From the NCBI RefSeq assembly GCF_024323335.1, contig NC_066579.1:249977575-250041574 (forward strand): 64,000 nucleotides of DNA, read 5' to 3'. A model generated the notes under the pieces. The model was not told where the DNA came from and searched no databases. It saw nothing but the letters and a program-made list of their open reading frames with translations. Below, piece after piece: positions 38,709 to 51,111 of this stretch; position 1 is the stretch's first letter; every line of letters begins with the position of its first letter. Source of the stretch: Lathyrus oleraceus (taxonomy: Eukaryota > Streptophyta > Magnoliopsida > Fabales > Fabaceae). The position numbers and the translations under genes were made by a program.

Positions 38709-39504
38709 TTCGGAACTACGAAAAGTGAGAAAGGGAGATATACAATGATGAAGATTATAACTTGCACCAGCAGAATGGTATCGAGGGAGCTCACGAAGAT
38801 AACTGGCTTCGAACTCAAAAGTGAAACTGGTATGAACCAACACGTGAGGGCCTACAACATTGTATTGGAATAACCGAAAAAAAGAATGAATTAAGTGTTC
38901 GATTGCATAGTACGGACAACTCTTGGCTCACAAGGTGAACTATTCATTAAGCGTCCTAAAAGGATGAGTATGAGACCTACAAGAAAGTATTGTCAGGTGC
39001 AAGGGAGAATGTATCACTTGCTGGGGAACAAACAATTTGAGATCAAAGAGAAGAATTATCTTAAATCCATGAAGGAATAAACTCTGAACCGAAGAGTAAA
39101 GGTAAACCAACAAGTGAGGGGCCCAAGGCATGGTATCATTGTATTGGAATAACCAAAACAAAGGAATTAAGTGTTTGTTATATAGTACAAACAACTCTTG
39201 ATTCACAAGGCGGATTGTTCATTAGGCGTCCTAAAAGGATGAGAATGGAATCCAAGGAACAATGATATTTGATCTCAAAAAGATGGTATTGATTGATGAA
39301 TGAAGAAGAGTTAATTAATAAATAGGGTAGCTCGCGAAGAAATTGGGTTCTCCTGCCTACGTACCCTCATTGTGCAATGAGAAAATCAGAGCTTTCGTAG
39401 TTCAGCCCACCAGGGCTGAAAAGAAATGAAGGAGGAAAGAGGAAATGGATGATTGAGGTTGAAATGATTAGAATGGAATGATTGAGAATTGAGTGGAATG
39501 AAGA

Positions 39505-40130
39505 ATGGATAGACTCGATAGTTACTGGAAAAGAATCATACTAAATTCTATGGGTAAAGGTGGATACGATAAGCAACGAGTCAAACGTCTCGCACCCAAA
39601 GATATCCAGAATGAGTGTAGGAAAGCTCCAGTCTCATTACTTCTTTACCACTTAAGGCTCGTGGCATATAATTCTCGTCTTAACTTCAAGTGGTAAGAGA
39701 AGAATCTTTACAGTTGTTTCTTGCATGGAAGATGAAGACTTTATCAATCGTTCGATTCGAATTGCACTAAAGTCTATGAACGGAGGTGAATATGATGAGC
39801 GCTGGGTCATACGTCCCATACCCAAAGATACTCAGAATGGGGGTAGGAATACTCTAGTCCCACTCCTTCTCCATTACTTAAGGCGCGTATCGTACAACTT
39901 GATTCATGATTGATAAGTTGTTGACGTCGTTCTTGCTTTTGTTGTTTTTGCTTTGTGAAGATAGACTTGTCAATTGTATGATTAGAATTGTGCTAAAGTC
40001 TATGAATAGAGGTGAATACGATGAACGTTGGGTCATACGTCCCATATCCAAAGATACTCAGAATGGGGGTAAGAATACTCCAGTCCCACTCCTTCTCTAT
40101 TGCTTAAGGCTCGTGTCACACTCTTCTAAC
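39505..40130. repeat. Three tandem repeats of about 225 bp in the Ogre-B LTR
   Basis: Units start near 39505, 39731 and 39957. Copies 2 and 3 are about 85 percent alike in the shared core (CTAAAGTCTATGAA, GGGTCATACGTCCCATA, AAAGATACTCAGAATGGGGG). Each has an open plus-strand frame of about 60 codons with similar peptides, but they lie in different frames and differences between copies are as often replacement as silent. I treat them as non-coding. Confidence 0.75.
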
Positions 40131-40136
40131 TTTGAT

Positions 40137-40262
40137 TTAACAAGTGTTGAAGACGCTACCTTTGATGTGCTTGAAAGTTGAAGACGCTACCTTTGATGTG
40201 CTTGAAAGTTGAAGACGCCACCTTAGATGTGTTTGAATAAGTTGAAGATGCCACCTTTGATG
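40137..40262. repeat. Minisatellite, 4 units of about 40 bp
   Basis: Units of TTGAAGACGCTACC followed by TTTGATGTGCTTGA, repeated four times with small changes, adjoining the 225-bp repeats. Confidence 0.85.
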
Positions 40263-42510
40263 TGCTTGAGTAATCCGCTGCTTGATATGACTGATGATGC
40301 CTTGATTGAAGATCTTGTCTTGAGGCCTTGAGCTCCACAACATGAAAGAAAAGTCCTACTAAGTGACCAAGGGTCTTTTGGTCACTCAATTAGACTGGGG
40401 GATTATACAAGTTCAAAGGATTTAATTAATCAAAATTTCTTTTGATCAATTTAATCGGGGGTTTGGTTTTAGTTTTATGGGAAATTAAGTTTTGGATCTA
40501 ATTGAAGTTAGTAATTGTTAGAACTAACCTAAGGGATCATGCATTAGAAATTGGTTGAATATTCTAAGTTAGATTAGAAATCCTAAGGGAGCATGTCAAA
40601 GTATTGATTAAAATCATGATTAAAATTCTATGTTAAGTCCTACAATGATTGAATTCTAATCCTAAGGGGACACATGCAATTTTCAACACAAAATACCAAA
40701 AATAAGTCCATAAGGGCAAATTGGTCATTTACATATAGGTCAAAATATCACAAATCAAATTCTAACCATGGCCCAAAATTGATTAAATCCTAAAGATTGA
40801 TCTTAACCTATTGTGTGGAAATTGCACTATATTCAAGAAACTCATTATCCTAATTTTAATCTAATTAGAACTATATCAAAAAATGTACAAAGTTTCGATT
40901 AATCCCTAAGATCTAATTACATCTAATTAAACCTAAATCCTAACTTTCTAATTAAAACTAAGATTTAATCCTAATCACTATTAATGACTAATTGCACCTA
41001 ATTAAAGTCTAATTCTAAAATCTTAAAAGAAATTCCAAAATTATAATTAAAATGATTCTATAATTCTAAATCATTCTAATTAGTATATAATCCTAATTAA
41101 TACCTAAGTCTAATCAACCTTAAAAACCTAATTAATAACAAGAAAAGATCAAATAAAGAAGGGGTGCAAACCTGGAAGAGAAAGTGTGGATAACAGTGGA
41201 TTAACCAATGGGCTTTAGGCCCTAAACCCTATTCACAAACAAAATCTGAAAGTTAAGTGAGTGGACTCTGTGGGCGTTGTGCAAATGAGAAAATCTGTGG
41301 GCCTTTAGCCCAAAGAGTCAGGTGGGGTATAGTGAGTCATGGTGGGTGTACTGTGAAGATCGCTTGGGGAGGTATGGTGAATGGTTTTTTTTTGGGCCTT
41401 TGTCTCAAGTCTCACCGGAAAATCCAAGAAACGGGCCTTACATGACACTCTTAGAACAAATCACACACGAGAAACTCAAATTCGCCCTAAACGCTCACGA
41501 ACCAAGTGCTCTGACGCCGCCACCTGACCGCGCAACTTCATCGAAACTCGAAGCAGGCCATGACGTAACCAAATCAAGCTTCGAAATTGGATCTGATTTG
41601 AAGCTCGAATACTTTCGTCCTCGTGCAAATGATCGCAAACATCAACGAACAAATCCCGAGCTTAACCTCGTCCTCTCATGAAGAGTCGAGCACGACGAAT
41701 GAATCCGCGTTCAAACACAATACCAAAGTCGAATTCTTCACCAATTGCACATGGATGTAAGAAAATGAAGGAAAAAGAAATTCACCGGTTTCGACGTTCT
41801 GATGCGTTGTTCTAGGTGACAAATTCCTTCCTCTTCTCTGGTTTCAATTTGGATTTCTTCTTCTCATTCTTCTGTACTCAAACTCTGGTTTCTGTAGAAT
41901 CAAGGAAGGCTTTAACAGACGGTCCCTTTACCCTGTGATGACTCGCGTGGTGCGGTGTGACGGATGTCGCAATTGGAATTGTGCATCGAATTCACAAGTT
42001 TCCTTTACTCCCTCTTCGCGCGCCTACGCTTTCTGTTTTCAACTCCAAAGCTGGTTTTGCAGGTGGCGAGAATGAACCCAAGATCGAAAGAATTTCTTTC
42101 GTTCTCCATTTGAGGCAGGTATTGAATTCTTCTTCTCTTCACCTTTACGCTTCTTCTTCTCTTCTTTACTTGTTGTGAGCTTGTGGTTGTTAAGCGATTT
42201 CGATTGTGACTCGTCGCTTCTGTTACAGGGTGGTCCTTTACCGATGCCGGATGAAGAAGTGAAGGCGCCCCTCGAAGTGAAGAAGAATTTCAGAGTTGTA
42301 GAATTCGATTTGCAGGATGAAATTCGGTTCGTCGTCGCTGGAACTTAGTTGCAGAACCAGGAGAGATTGAGAGAATCGGTATGGAGTTTTCAAGGGAGAA
42401 TGAAGAAAGGAAATTGTTGCAGAATGAGGAAGAAGAAATTGAAGGAGTGATTGAGGATGAATAAGATTACAATAAAAAATCATGAACCCCCTGAATGGTG
42501 AGTGCAGTAG

Positions 42511-42520
42511 CCTTTTTATA
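42511..42520 (-). promoter_or_regulatory. Candidate TATA box of the Ogre-B LTR
   Basis: TATAAAAAGG on the minus strand, about 2.09 kb from the LTR start. Minus the 588-bp gene fragment this is about 1.5 kb, like the TATA distance in Ogre-A (1.51 kb) and the weak TATA in Ogre-C (about 1.51 kb). Confidence 0.5.
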
Positions 42521-43192
42521 GAGTTTTGAGTTCAATTTAGTTATGAAAGTCTCCTTGAAATGCACATGAAATCAACTAATTAGTTACAAATTCCAATTGA
42601 GTTGGTTAGAAGTTAGTTTTAGTTGTGAGAGTTAGTTATTCTGTTATAAGCGCTAGCTGGCTTTGTTGGGTTAGTTATAGGTTAATGAAATCGGTTAGTC
42701 AGTTATTTGGAAATTCTGTTATGATTGTTTGGTTAGTTGCAAAACGGTTTGGAGGTTAGAACTTGTTATCTCTTGAGTTAAGTTTCAGTTGGTATTTTGC
42801 AGTTTGTGTTCAAATTGTTTTTGTTTCCTGTAAGTTGTTAGTTCTAAATCAGTTGAAAATTATTTGGAGTTAATTAGTGTATGATTTAAGACCTATTAGT
42901 AATCAGTGTTAATAGAATGTTAGACTGTTAGAAGAAATTATGATATGAATACTGTTATGACAGTTGGCAAAAATGGTTAGAGCCCGCCTGTGAGCTCATG
43001 TTTTTGATGTTATACCGTTGTATTAGAAGTATTGTTAACTTTCGTTACTTCATTAAAAACCTGTTACGAACGTCACGAATTTATACATGTCAATAAAGAA
43101 CGGAATGGACCGAAAGGTATGTGGACCTTGGCATGATGATTGATTGTGCTTGCAATTGATATCAATGTGATTTTGTGCAGGGTTTGCCATTT

Positions 43193-43780
43193 CTACAGGT
43201 TGGTTGTTGTAGTTTTAAGGTCTTTTTCGACTGAGCTGCTCTCACCTGTAAGAATAGCTTGATCAACACGTACTTCATTACTTAGCAATTCAATCATCTT
43301 CATATCAGCAGGAATTTTGCACCCCACAGAAACTTCCACAATATCTCCAGGAACAAGTTCAGTTGCAGGAAGTATGGAAAAACAACCACTTCGCAAGACA
43401 GTTGCCACATCAGCTTGATAAGCAGGTAATTCCTCAAGAGCTTTTTTGGCATTTGTTTCTGTGATCACTCCCACAGCTGCATTTGCAGCCAATATCATCA
43501 GAGTAACAGAAGGTTCCAGAAACGCCATCAAGCCCGTTTCACCATTAATTAATGCCAGAATAAATTATATAAGAGCAGATGCAATTAGTATCTTCACAAG
43601 CAAATCATCAAACTGCTTCAAAACCAATTTCCAAAATGGAGCTCTGTGATCTTCATGCAGCACGTTTGTACCATAAAGTCTGCCATGTTGTACAACCTGA
43701 GTGTCGGCTAAACCCTTTGTTGGGTCCACTCGAAAGAAGTCAAGGACCTCGGGAATAGATTTAGCAAAGGCGTTGTCCAT
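43193..43780 (-). pseudogene. ECA3: ECA3-like P-type Ca2+-ATPase fragment, intronless, one stop
   Basis: Minus-strand frame starts at ATG 43780 (MDNAFAKSIPEVLDFFRVDP) and gives the first about 195 residues of an ER/Golgi-type Ca2+-ATPase: N-terminal domain, first membrane segment (KQFDDLLVKILIASALI), the second membrane region (SVTLMILAANAAVGVITE) and part of the actuator domain with the ILTGES motif. A stop (TAA 43565-43567) interrupts the first membrane segment. It ends near 43193 shortly after SSVEKD. Plant ECA genes are split into many exons, yet no intron is present, so it probably came from spliced RNA. It lies inside U3 of the Ogre-B LTR, in the element's own orientation. Close to ECA3 by sequence memory; not functional. 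Confidence 0.88.
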
Positions 43781-44752
43781 GTATGAATTATAGTAATATC
43801 AAAATGAACTATGTACTCATGAAAATGTATGGAAGATGAATCAGAATTCGAAATGTTATTAGCATGTATATGGCAATTGAATCAATGTGTTAATAGTAGA
43901 ATTGGAATTGGCTCATAAATTATTTAAAATGGCACTTGGATTAAAGATGGCAACATGGTTTGAAAAGTGACTAATGGGGAATCAAGGATGGATTATGGAT
44001 AAACAGAAATAGAAATTAGGGAAGAATGGTCGATTGACTTTGGTAAATTGGTTGATCGAAAAGTCAACAATTGGTCAAAAGTCAACTCAAGTAAAAATGT
44101 GCATTCTTTTACGGACAAATGACAATCCAATAGATATGTGAGTTGGGACGATGTGAACTGATTGTCCAAATGGACCATGCACAAACCAAGGCCTTAACCA
44201 AGATGAATACACATCATGACTGAATGAATAACCTAATGTTTTTAAACCAGATGAAATACGTCATGCTTATGAATCAAACCAGATGAACATTTGTGATGCC
44301 ATTGCCGCAGTTGAATCAATGACCAACAAATCAAGAACATGTGAAGCTTTGGATGGACCCCCAATCTTGAATGCACACGCAAATGGATGATAATACCACA
44401 ACCATCATCTAGGGGTTTCCACTCCCTCCAAGTAAATCGCATGATTCATGACCTTCCGAAATCCATGCCTAGGGCTTTGATGAATCTCGAATCCCAAGTC
44501 AACCAAGCAAGGCGTTAGAACACCAGTTGTCCCTGCTTAGGGTGTCAAACCAAACACCACAGGCTAGATGAAAAACAAAAATGGGGGCAAATTTTGGGGT
44601 ACTACAAATTGCATTCAAGTTCGGGTTAGAACTTATCTCACCACTCAGAGATCACCAAGCACAACAAGCAGATTATATCACACATACAAATATACAAACA
44701 TCAAATATACAATTATACACATAAAAAGTAGGCTAAACCCACTGAGGACTAC

Positions 44753-44770
44753 TCCCCAGCAGAGTCGCCA
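44753..44770 (-). other. Primer binding site of Ogre-C
   Basis: Minus strand TGGCGACTCTGCTGGGGA, identical to the Ogre-A PBS, 9 bp after the LTR end CCGCTACA. Confidence 0.85.
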
Positions 44771-44779
44771 CTTAATTTC

Positions 44780-47700
44780 TGTAGCGGTAAATTCATGACC
44801 ATTAAGCTATGGATAAACTTAACGTCAATAAAACCAGAGTCGCCACCACGCTTTATTATTTCCAAAGGAAAAGGGAAAAGTACGAACAAAACCCAAAGAT
44901 AAGAAGTTTTCAAATCAAAACTAATAAAATGGCAGAGATTACAGGTAAGGGGGTTGGTTACACAAAGGGAAGGTGTTAGCACCCAAAGTGTCCTAGGTAC
45001 TCCTAGGGAGCCCTTTTTTATGTGTGTATGTGTTTTGGTATAAAATGATGTTTGCAACAAATATAGTGTGGGGATAAGAAAAAGAATTCATTAATTATAT
45101 TTTTGTGTTTGACAAGACCTTCGGACTTGTGCCTACGTAACAACATAAAAATGAGGGATCAAAACCTCGTAGTTCGTGGTAATAATTTCAAAGTGAGTGA
45201 ATTGCCTTTAACAAAAATTTAAGTTTAAAGGAGGCACAAAAGGTCTAAAAGAGTTTGAATGAGTGTTAGTTCTTTTTGTCATTTGAAACTTTAAGTCAAT
45301 ATGATTAGATTTATTCACAAGTTTGATTTAAGAAAGAGTTAAAAAATGCAATGGCATAAGGCCAAAGTTTCTAATTTGCAATAAAGTCTAAGTTTAGAAA
45401 TCACAAGCAAAGAAGGTTTTTGAAAAGATTGAGAGATTTGAAATTTAAGAAGTGGGAGGAGATGAAGAGACTAATCCTAAGCAAAAATTTAAAAGTTAAA
45501 AGTTGAAAAGATCTGACTAATGGGATGCAATCCAATAGACAAGAATGTCATATAGAAACCCATTTTTCCCTTGGACTTTAGGATCAAGCAATATCAATAC
45601 ACAAATAGCAAGATGAAGAGCAAGACATCAAATAAAGATAGCCACATCCAAGCTAGCAACTTCATAATCTTCTTCATAATCTTCCCAATGTATCAGATGA
45701 CATACTCCTTGAATGACTCAGAATAAGGCATTAGACACAGGTCCAAAGTAACATTTGCATCAAGACCATGTAGCAGATGAACTCATGTGGATCCCAATAT
45801 TTGTATCAGATGAAAGCTCAACATCACAAAATCCTGGTTTAAAAAATGTTGCCATTGGCCAAGTCCTTTTGCATAGGAAATGTTGCCTAATTCTAAGTCC
45901 AAAGCTCATATCAGAATCCAACAGTCCACACAAACATTTTTTAGGGTTTTTTGTTGTTTATTATGTACTTTAAGGTTCTAGGACCACAAACACAAACAAA
46001 ATACACAAACAAGTATATACAATCACAATATATGGCTCAAGTGAGCAAAGTAAAAATGAAGTAAACATAAACAAGTCATATGATATATATAATGGCAAAT
46101 GATAAGAGGCTTGAATTTAAAGTGCATAAAAGTAAATGTCTTGAAATTAAAAGTTAGTCAAATGTTAGTCGATTAGATGTTAGTGAAGTTTTGCTTTTCA
46201 ACTTTTTAAGTCATTCTTTGGAGAACACTTAACCCTCTATTCACAAGCATGGATCCTTGAACCAAGACATCTTCCAAAGGAAGGAAAAAAGGACAAGTTT
46301 CCATACAATACCATGAAAGGGGGGAGACTTACAATCTCACTTACTAGAATGATATGCCTTTTGTGTCAAAATTAAGCGCTTTGTTAAGCAATCGTAATTG
46401 GACTTATGTATAAGTCATAACTATTTTACGTCGGGCAATAAATTTTTTGGTGTTAATGCATGTTAGAGATATGATATAATGAACCATACTCCTAAAATAT
46501 ACCACACACAAAAAGAAAATGATTAAAGGGTGGGCCTAATCTCATCCGTACTTGTATTGGTTCATGAACCAATTAGCCTTAGGATATTGAGATGTCATTG
46601 GCCAATGAGAGGAGTGGGATAGAAAGGGATTGAAGATGAAGAGGGAGGGGAAAGGAGACAAACACAAATTGGTCATGGGAAAAATTTCATCAAATTAAAA
46701 TCATTCATTCATTTTGGGAGATGAAATGTACATTTCATCAATCCCCTAAATCCAATGATTTTAATCCAACAAAAGTCAAATCAACCTTGACCAAGGCCCA
46801 AACACAATAGTCAAACTCCACAAGTCAATAAAAATGGCTCAACACAAATTATTTCAATTAAAAAAATTAAAAATCAATTAAAAATACATTAAATTAAATT
46901 ATATTTTATCAAAAACCTAAAACCTCTTCAAAAAATCAAATAAATGGCCAAGAGATTTATCATAGGTCAAACAAGGTCAAAAGACCTTGGAGAATTTTTT
47001 TTCACTATTTTTAAAAAGTAAGAAGTATTTTTAAACAATTTAAAATATGCACAAAAATAATTAAATCATGAAAAATATCAATATTGATCCAAAAAATAAT
47101 TTTAATTCATAAAATGAAAGAGGAAAATATTTGAAAATATTTGGTGAAAGTTCCATATTTTTGGATCAATAATGAAATTAATATGAATTAATGAAAATAA
47201 AGCAATTAAAATGAAAGTTCAGAAATTCAAAAATACGTGGACCATCTAATCTCCCTCATTAATTGAGGTGGCATATCAGATGGTTCAAAGCGCACAATCC
47301 ATATGGTCCTGATTCAAATGAGATGCACGCATGGTAATCACAATCAACGCCCAAGATTAAAACAATTCAAATGGATCCTGTGGTTGAGAAGCTTGGCAAC
47401 ACATCACCGGGGCCAGAGCTCCGGTCTTCTTCTCCGGTGAACCTCACCAGACTGGTCCACCTTCAACCATCACCAAAATGAAAAAGCAAGACATGGATTT
47501 AAAGAAAAAATGCTTAGGAGCTCGAACCTAGCAACAATTTTGTCTAACTCCAAGTATATGAGAAGATACAGAGAGTTGAATTTTGAGGATCATGAACTGA
47601 GTTGCTTCGATTTGACCTCAAAGCAACTCAATCTTGTTGCCTATATTGGTAGGACTTCAGACAGCCAAAAATCAACAGGAATAGTGGAGAAATAAGAGAG

Positions 47701-49497
47701 AATCGAAGAGTGGGAGTTTCTGAAAATTCACCTTCGAGTTGATCCAACTTGACTTGATCTTGATTTGGATTTGATTGCTTTCTCCCCCTCTTGCTTGCAG
47801 AAACCAAATGAACTGAAAATGGAAGTGAATTTATGGAGTTTGAACTTCCAAATAGAAGGTGAAGTTCAAGCTCGATTTCAAGATAAATATCAGAAAATTC
47901 TATGGAAGTGAGGGTTTGTAGAGGTCTAGCAAAGCTTGGGCAAGGCGTTGATGATGAATCTGAAGTCTTAAGCTTGTTTAAATAGGGAATGTGTTTGATA
48001 TTTGCACCAATTGTAAATTGGACAAAAATAGTAATTCACTTGCATGGGTGCATGGGCAATCATTTGGGCCTCAAGAGTGATGCAATTCACTTCCAAATCA
48101 TGTACAAGGTCTGCTGAAATCATTGTGTGCAAGCATGCAAATGGAAATGATCATGTGAAGTTCAATCTTGCCAAAACACTTCTCATAATGAAACCATGCG
48201 CAAGTCTTTCAATTTTGGTCCAAATTAGATGATCTTGGATGTTTTGGAAAGGTGAGATCAAGGGTCACAACTTTCATCTTGAACACTTTTTCATTTGAAG
48301 CTTGGATAATGATGAATTTTGAGGTGGAAGTTTGGGAAATCAAACATATTTGAAAATTTTCTAAGTCCCAAGTCAAATGTTCACTTCTTCCACCTTGAAT
48401 AACTTTTTCTATGGACTTCAAATGAGAAATGTTCCTTCATAAAAGTTATAGATCTTTCAAACTGCTTTAATTTGATCACCAATTTGACCTTATTTGGATT
48501 TGTCATGAAGGAGTTGTGCATCTTAGAAGTTGAGGAAAATCACTTGTTCAATGGTAATGGCCCAAAACGACCTATAATGTTTTCTCTTGGAACATGCATT
48601 TGAAAGTTGAATTTTAACTTCCTCTAAACATGAAAGTTGAATTAGTCATCTTGAAATTGATCATGAAATTTTAATGGCTTTAATCTCACAAAAATTGAGC
48701 TAGTTATGGTCTTGGGAAGTTGACCTCCAAACTAGGGTTTAGACAAAATGACCTATAATCGTTCACCATAAAGAATGACTTTCCAAGAAACATTATCTCT
48801 TGACCTAAACATGAAAGTTGTTTGTAATGTCATTTATAGTAACTTTTCTCTTGGAATCATTTTCATATGACAAATATTGTAGGAGATAGGGTCAAGGGAA
48901 TCCCGGTTTTGACCAGTTGACTTTCTCTGATCAACCACCATGAACCAACTTGCTAGCTTGACATTCTCTTGACTTTTGGAAAGTAAGGAGGATCATATAT
49001 GCATAAGATGATGTAAGTTGAAGTATCCCTTGAAATATTTGATAAATTTTTGGATAAACTTGTTGAAGAAGTCACACAAGATACCCAGATGAATTACGGT
49101 TTTCAAGGCAAACCAACTCCAAACTCTTGATGATCTCTTGATCAAAATAACATGTGAAGATCATGGGGATCCATATATGATACTTAGAGCCAATGTAGAC
49201 CAATTATTGATTGAGCTCCTTGAATTGAGGGTCTTAAACCCTAGATATGAGCTTGATAGAGCATAGGTGAGCACACATACTACCTACAAAAGAGTTAAAC
49301 TAACAATGACATATTTTTGGTATTTTGGTTAGTAAACAAATAAAAAAGAAGTATGATACAATCAAAAGTGCTTGGTGATCTCTTCTAATGCAAACCCAAT
49401 GAATGAGGGGTAAGGAGAATGCCAATGTGTGATCCAATGCTAATGCATATGATGAGAATAACATGAGGGATCTTAGAGTCAAAATTGGGGTCTTACA
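44780..49497 (-). repeat. Ogre-C 5' LTR (4718 bp)
   Basis: Minus strand: begins TGTAAGACCCC at 49497, ends CCGCTACA at 44780. Hairpin CTACG...CGTAG at 45133-45172. A weak TATA (TATTTAAAC, 47976-47984) lies about 1.51 kb in. Related to Ogre-F (57656) and Ogre-A. No gene. Confidence 0.88.
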
Positions 49498-51111
49498 CCA
49501 TGTAAGGTGGTAAACCTTGGCACTTCTTATTTGCCTTGTGAGGTGGTAAACCTTGGTAGTTTAATTATTTGCCTTGCGAGGTGGTAAACCTTGGTACTTG
49601 TTCTTTTCCTTATGAGGTTGTAAACCTTGTCCGTTCAACTCTTTGCCTTGTGAGGTGGTAAACCTTGGCACTTGTTCTTTGCCTTGTGAGGTGGTAAACC
49701 TTGGAAATTCAATTCCTTGCCTTGAGAGGTGATAAACCTTGGCAATTCAATTCCTTGCCTTGAGAGGTGGTAAACCTTGGCAGTTCAGTTCTCTTTGCCT
49801 AGAGAGGTGGTGAACCTTGGCAGTTTAGTTCCTTGCCTTCAGAATTATAAATTCTGGTAGTGATACCTTGCCTAAAAGGTTGTGAACCTTGGCACTCCCT
49901 TTTTAGCCTTGAAGGGTTGTGTACCCTGGAAAATCAATTTATAACTTCATTTGTTTCAACTATAGTAGGCTAAACTATGATTGCTCTTATTTTCTCATTG
50001 CACTATGAGAATACGTAGGCACGAGGGTTCGAATCCTCCGCGAGCATACTTATTTATTCCTCCTTCCGCCTTAGGGCACCACCCATATCTTTCATAATCC
50101 ATATCATCTACCTTAAATCATTGAATCGTTCACCCTAGTGACATACTGTTTCTTTGAAACCGAAATACAATTTTCCTTGGAATTCCATATATACCCTTTT
50201 AAGACACTTAGTAAAAAGTCTGCATTTTTACTTAGAGTTGTTTGGCTTGTACCCAGACATTTTATTCCTTCTTTTTCGGCCAATAAGCTTGTTTCCCTCT
50301 ATGGTACAAATTTTATTTCTCTACTGGATTCCAATGTATACCGTGACCTTTGGTTCCAAATTATACCTTTTCAGTCACTTATTACCAAATCCTTCACTTT
50401 TGTGACTTTGGTTATTCCTTCCATTAATCTCCATGATACATTCATATTCTACCTTCATTCACTTCACATGATATACATGTTATCTTTGAGCCAAATACAC
50501 TATTTCTTTGAGCTCCATCTTGTATCTCCTTGTGAACCAAGAATTGTTTGTGCTGTAAAACCAAACACTTAATTCCTTTGTTTTCGGTTGTTCCAATATA
50601 GTGATACCATGCTGTAAGCCCCTCACTTGTTGACTCATACCCGTTTTACTCTTGGGTTCATATTTTCACCCCTTGTTGGAATTCAAATAAGATTATTCTT
50701 TGGTTCAGATCATACCTGTATCATAATTCTTTCACCTCCCACCATTAGTTCTATAAACTACGGAGCTATGAATTCCTCATTGCACTATAATGATACGTAG
50801 GTATGAGGGCCACAATCCTCACCGAGCACTTTATCTATTTTTTTTTTCTTTTTACCTTATTCTTTCGCAAGTAATATTTAGATATAACACATATTCGAGC
50901 AAGAACAATCAAAACGGTTCCCATGGAGTACCATATATATTAGGGGTGCTAATACCTTCCCCTTACATAACCGACTTCCTTACCCAACATATCTCTTTCC
51001 CCCGGGTTTTATCGATATTTTCCCTTTCCTTCAGGAATAACTAAAGTTCGATGGCGACTCTGTTGTATGTTTGAGCGTGCGATGCATTCGGGTATATTTC
51101 CGCTAGCTTCA
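49498..51111 (+). repeat. Ogre-D LTR, 3' part
   Basis: Plus-strand LTR fragment cut on the left by Ogre-C. It ends CCGCTAGCTTCA at 51111, like the end of the Ogre-B LTR, and shares the GGCGACTCTGTTGTATGTT block. Two TACGTAGG hairpin units (49992-50018 and 50757-50800). It ends directly against a chromovirus pol fragment, as expected for a 3' LTR inserted there. Confidence 0.75.
49504..49930. repeat. Minisatellite of about 37 bp, about 12 units
   Basis: Units of GCCTTGTGAGGTGGTAAACC then TTGGCACTTGTTCTT, about 12 counted, more degenerate toward the right end. Located in or just before the Ogre-D LTR. Confidence 0.88.

Larger units (their letters stand above)
37034..44606 (-). mobile_element. 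Ogre-B, proximal part (5' LTR, leader, start of ORF1)
   Basis: Minus-strand Tat/Ogre-type element whose ORF1 is split by Ogre-A and continues at 575-1. Its 5' LTR (37509-44606) begins TGTAGTACCCC at the right end. The leader and ORF1 start match those of Ogre-A. It inserted in the leader of Ogre-C; the target duplication cannot be checked because its 3' end is outside the window. Confidence 0.8.
37509..44606 (-). repeat. Ogre-B 5' LTR (about 7.1 kb, with captured gene fragment)
   Basis: Starts TGTAGTACCCC at 44606 and ends CCGATAGCTTCA at 37509 on the minus strand. The 37.5-39.4 kb part matches Ogre-D (49.9-51.1 kb, plus strand). It contains three copies of a TACGTA hairpin unit (37812, 38665, 39357), a block of 225-bp tandem repeats, a 40-bp minisatellite, a TATA box (42511-42520) and an ECA3-like fragment (43193-43780). 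ORFs at 41.2-42.5 kb match nothing I recognise and are probably chance. Unusually long even for Ogre. Confidence 0.75.
44607..49497 (-). mobile_element. Ogre-C, 5' LTR, PBS and start of leader
   Basis: Minus-strand Ogre of the same group as Ogre-A. LTR 44780-49497 is followed on the minus strand by a perfect Ogre PBS and about 170 bp of leader, where Ogre-B is inserted. The rest of the element is outside the window, left of Ogre-B. Confidence 0.8.

Noticed and set aside
39505..40181. Three similar 60-90-codon ORFs suggesting a tandem protein repeat
   Set aside because: They are in different frames, antisense to the host LTR, and changes between copies are not biased to silent sites.
41257..42483. 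Possible host gene (ORFs of 60-119 codons, higher GC)
   Set aside because: No recognisable domain; the segment lies inside the Ogre-B LTR next to its TATA box and similar GC-richer leader sequence is seen in other Ogre LTRs.
50138..50572. 144-codon ORF with hydrophobic stretches
   Set aside because: Inside the Ogre-D LTR; the homologous Ogre-B LTR does not keep the frame.
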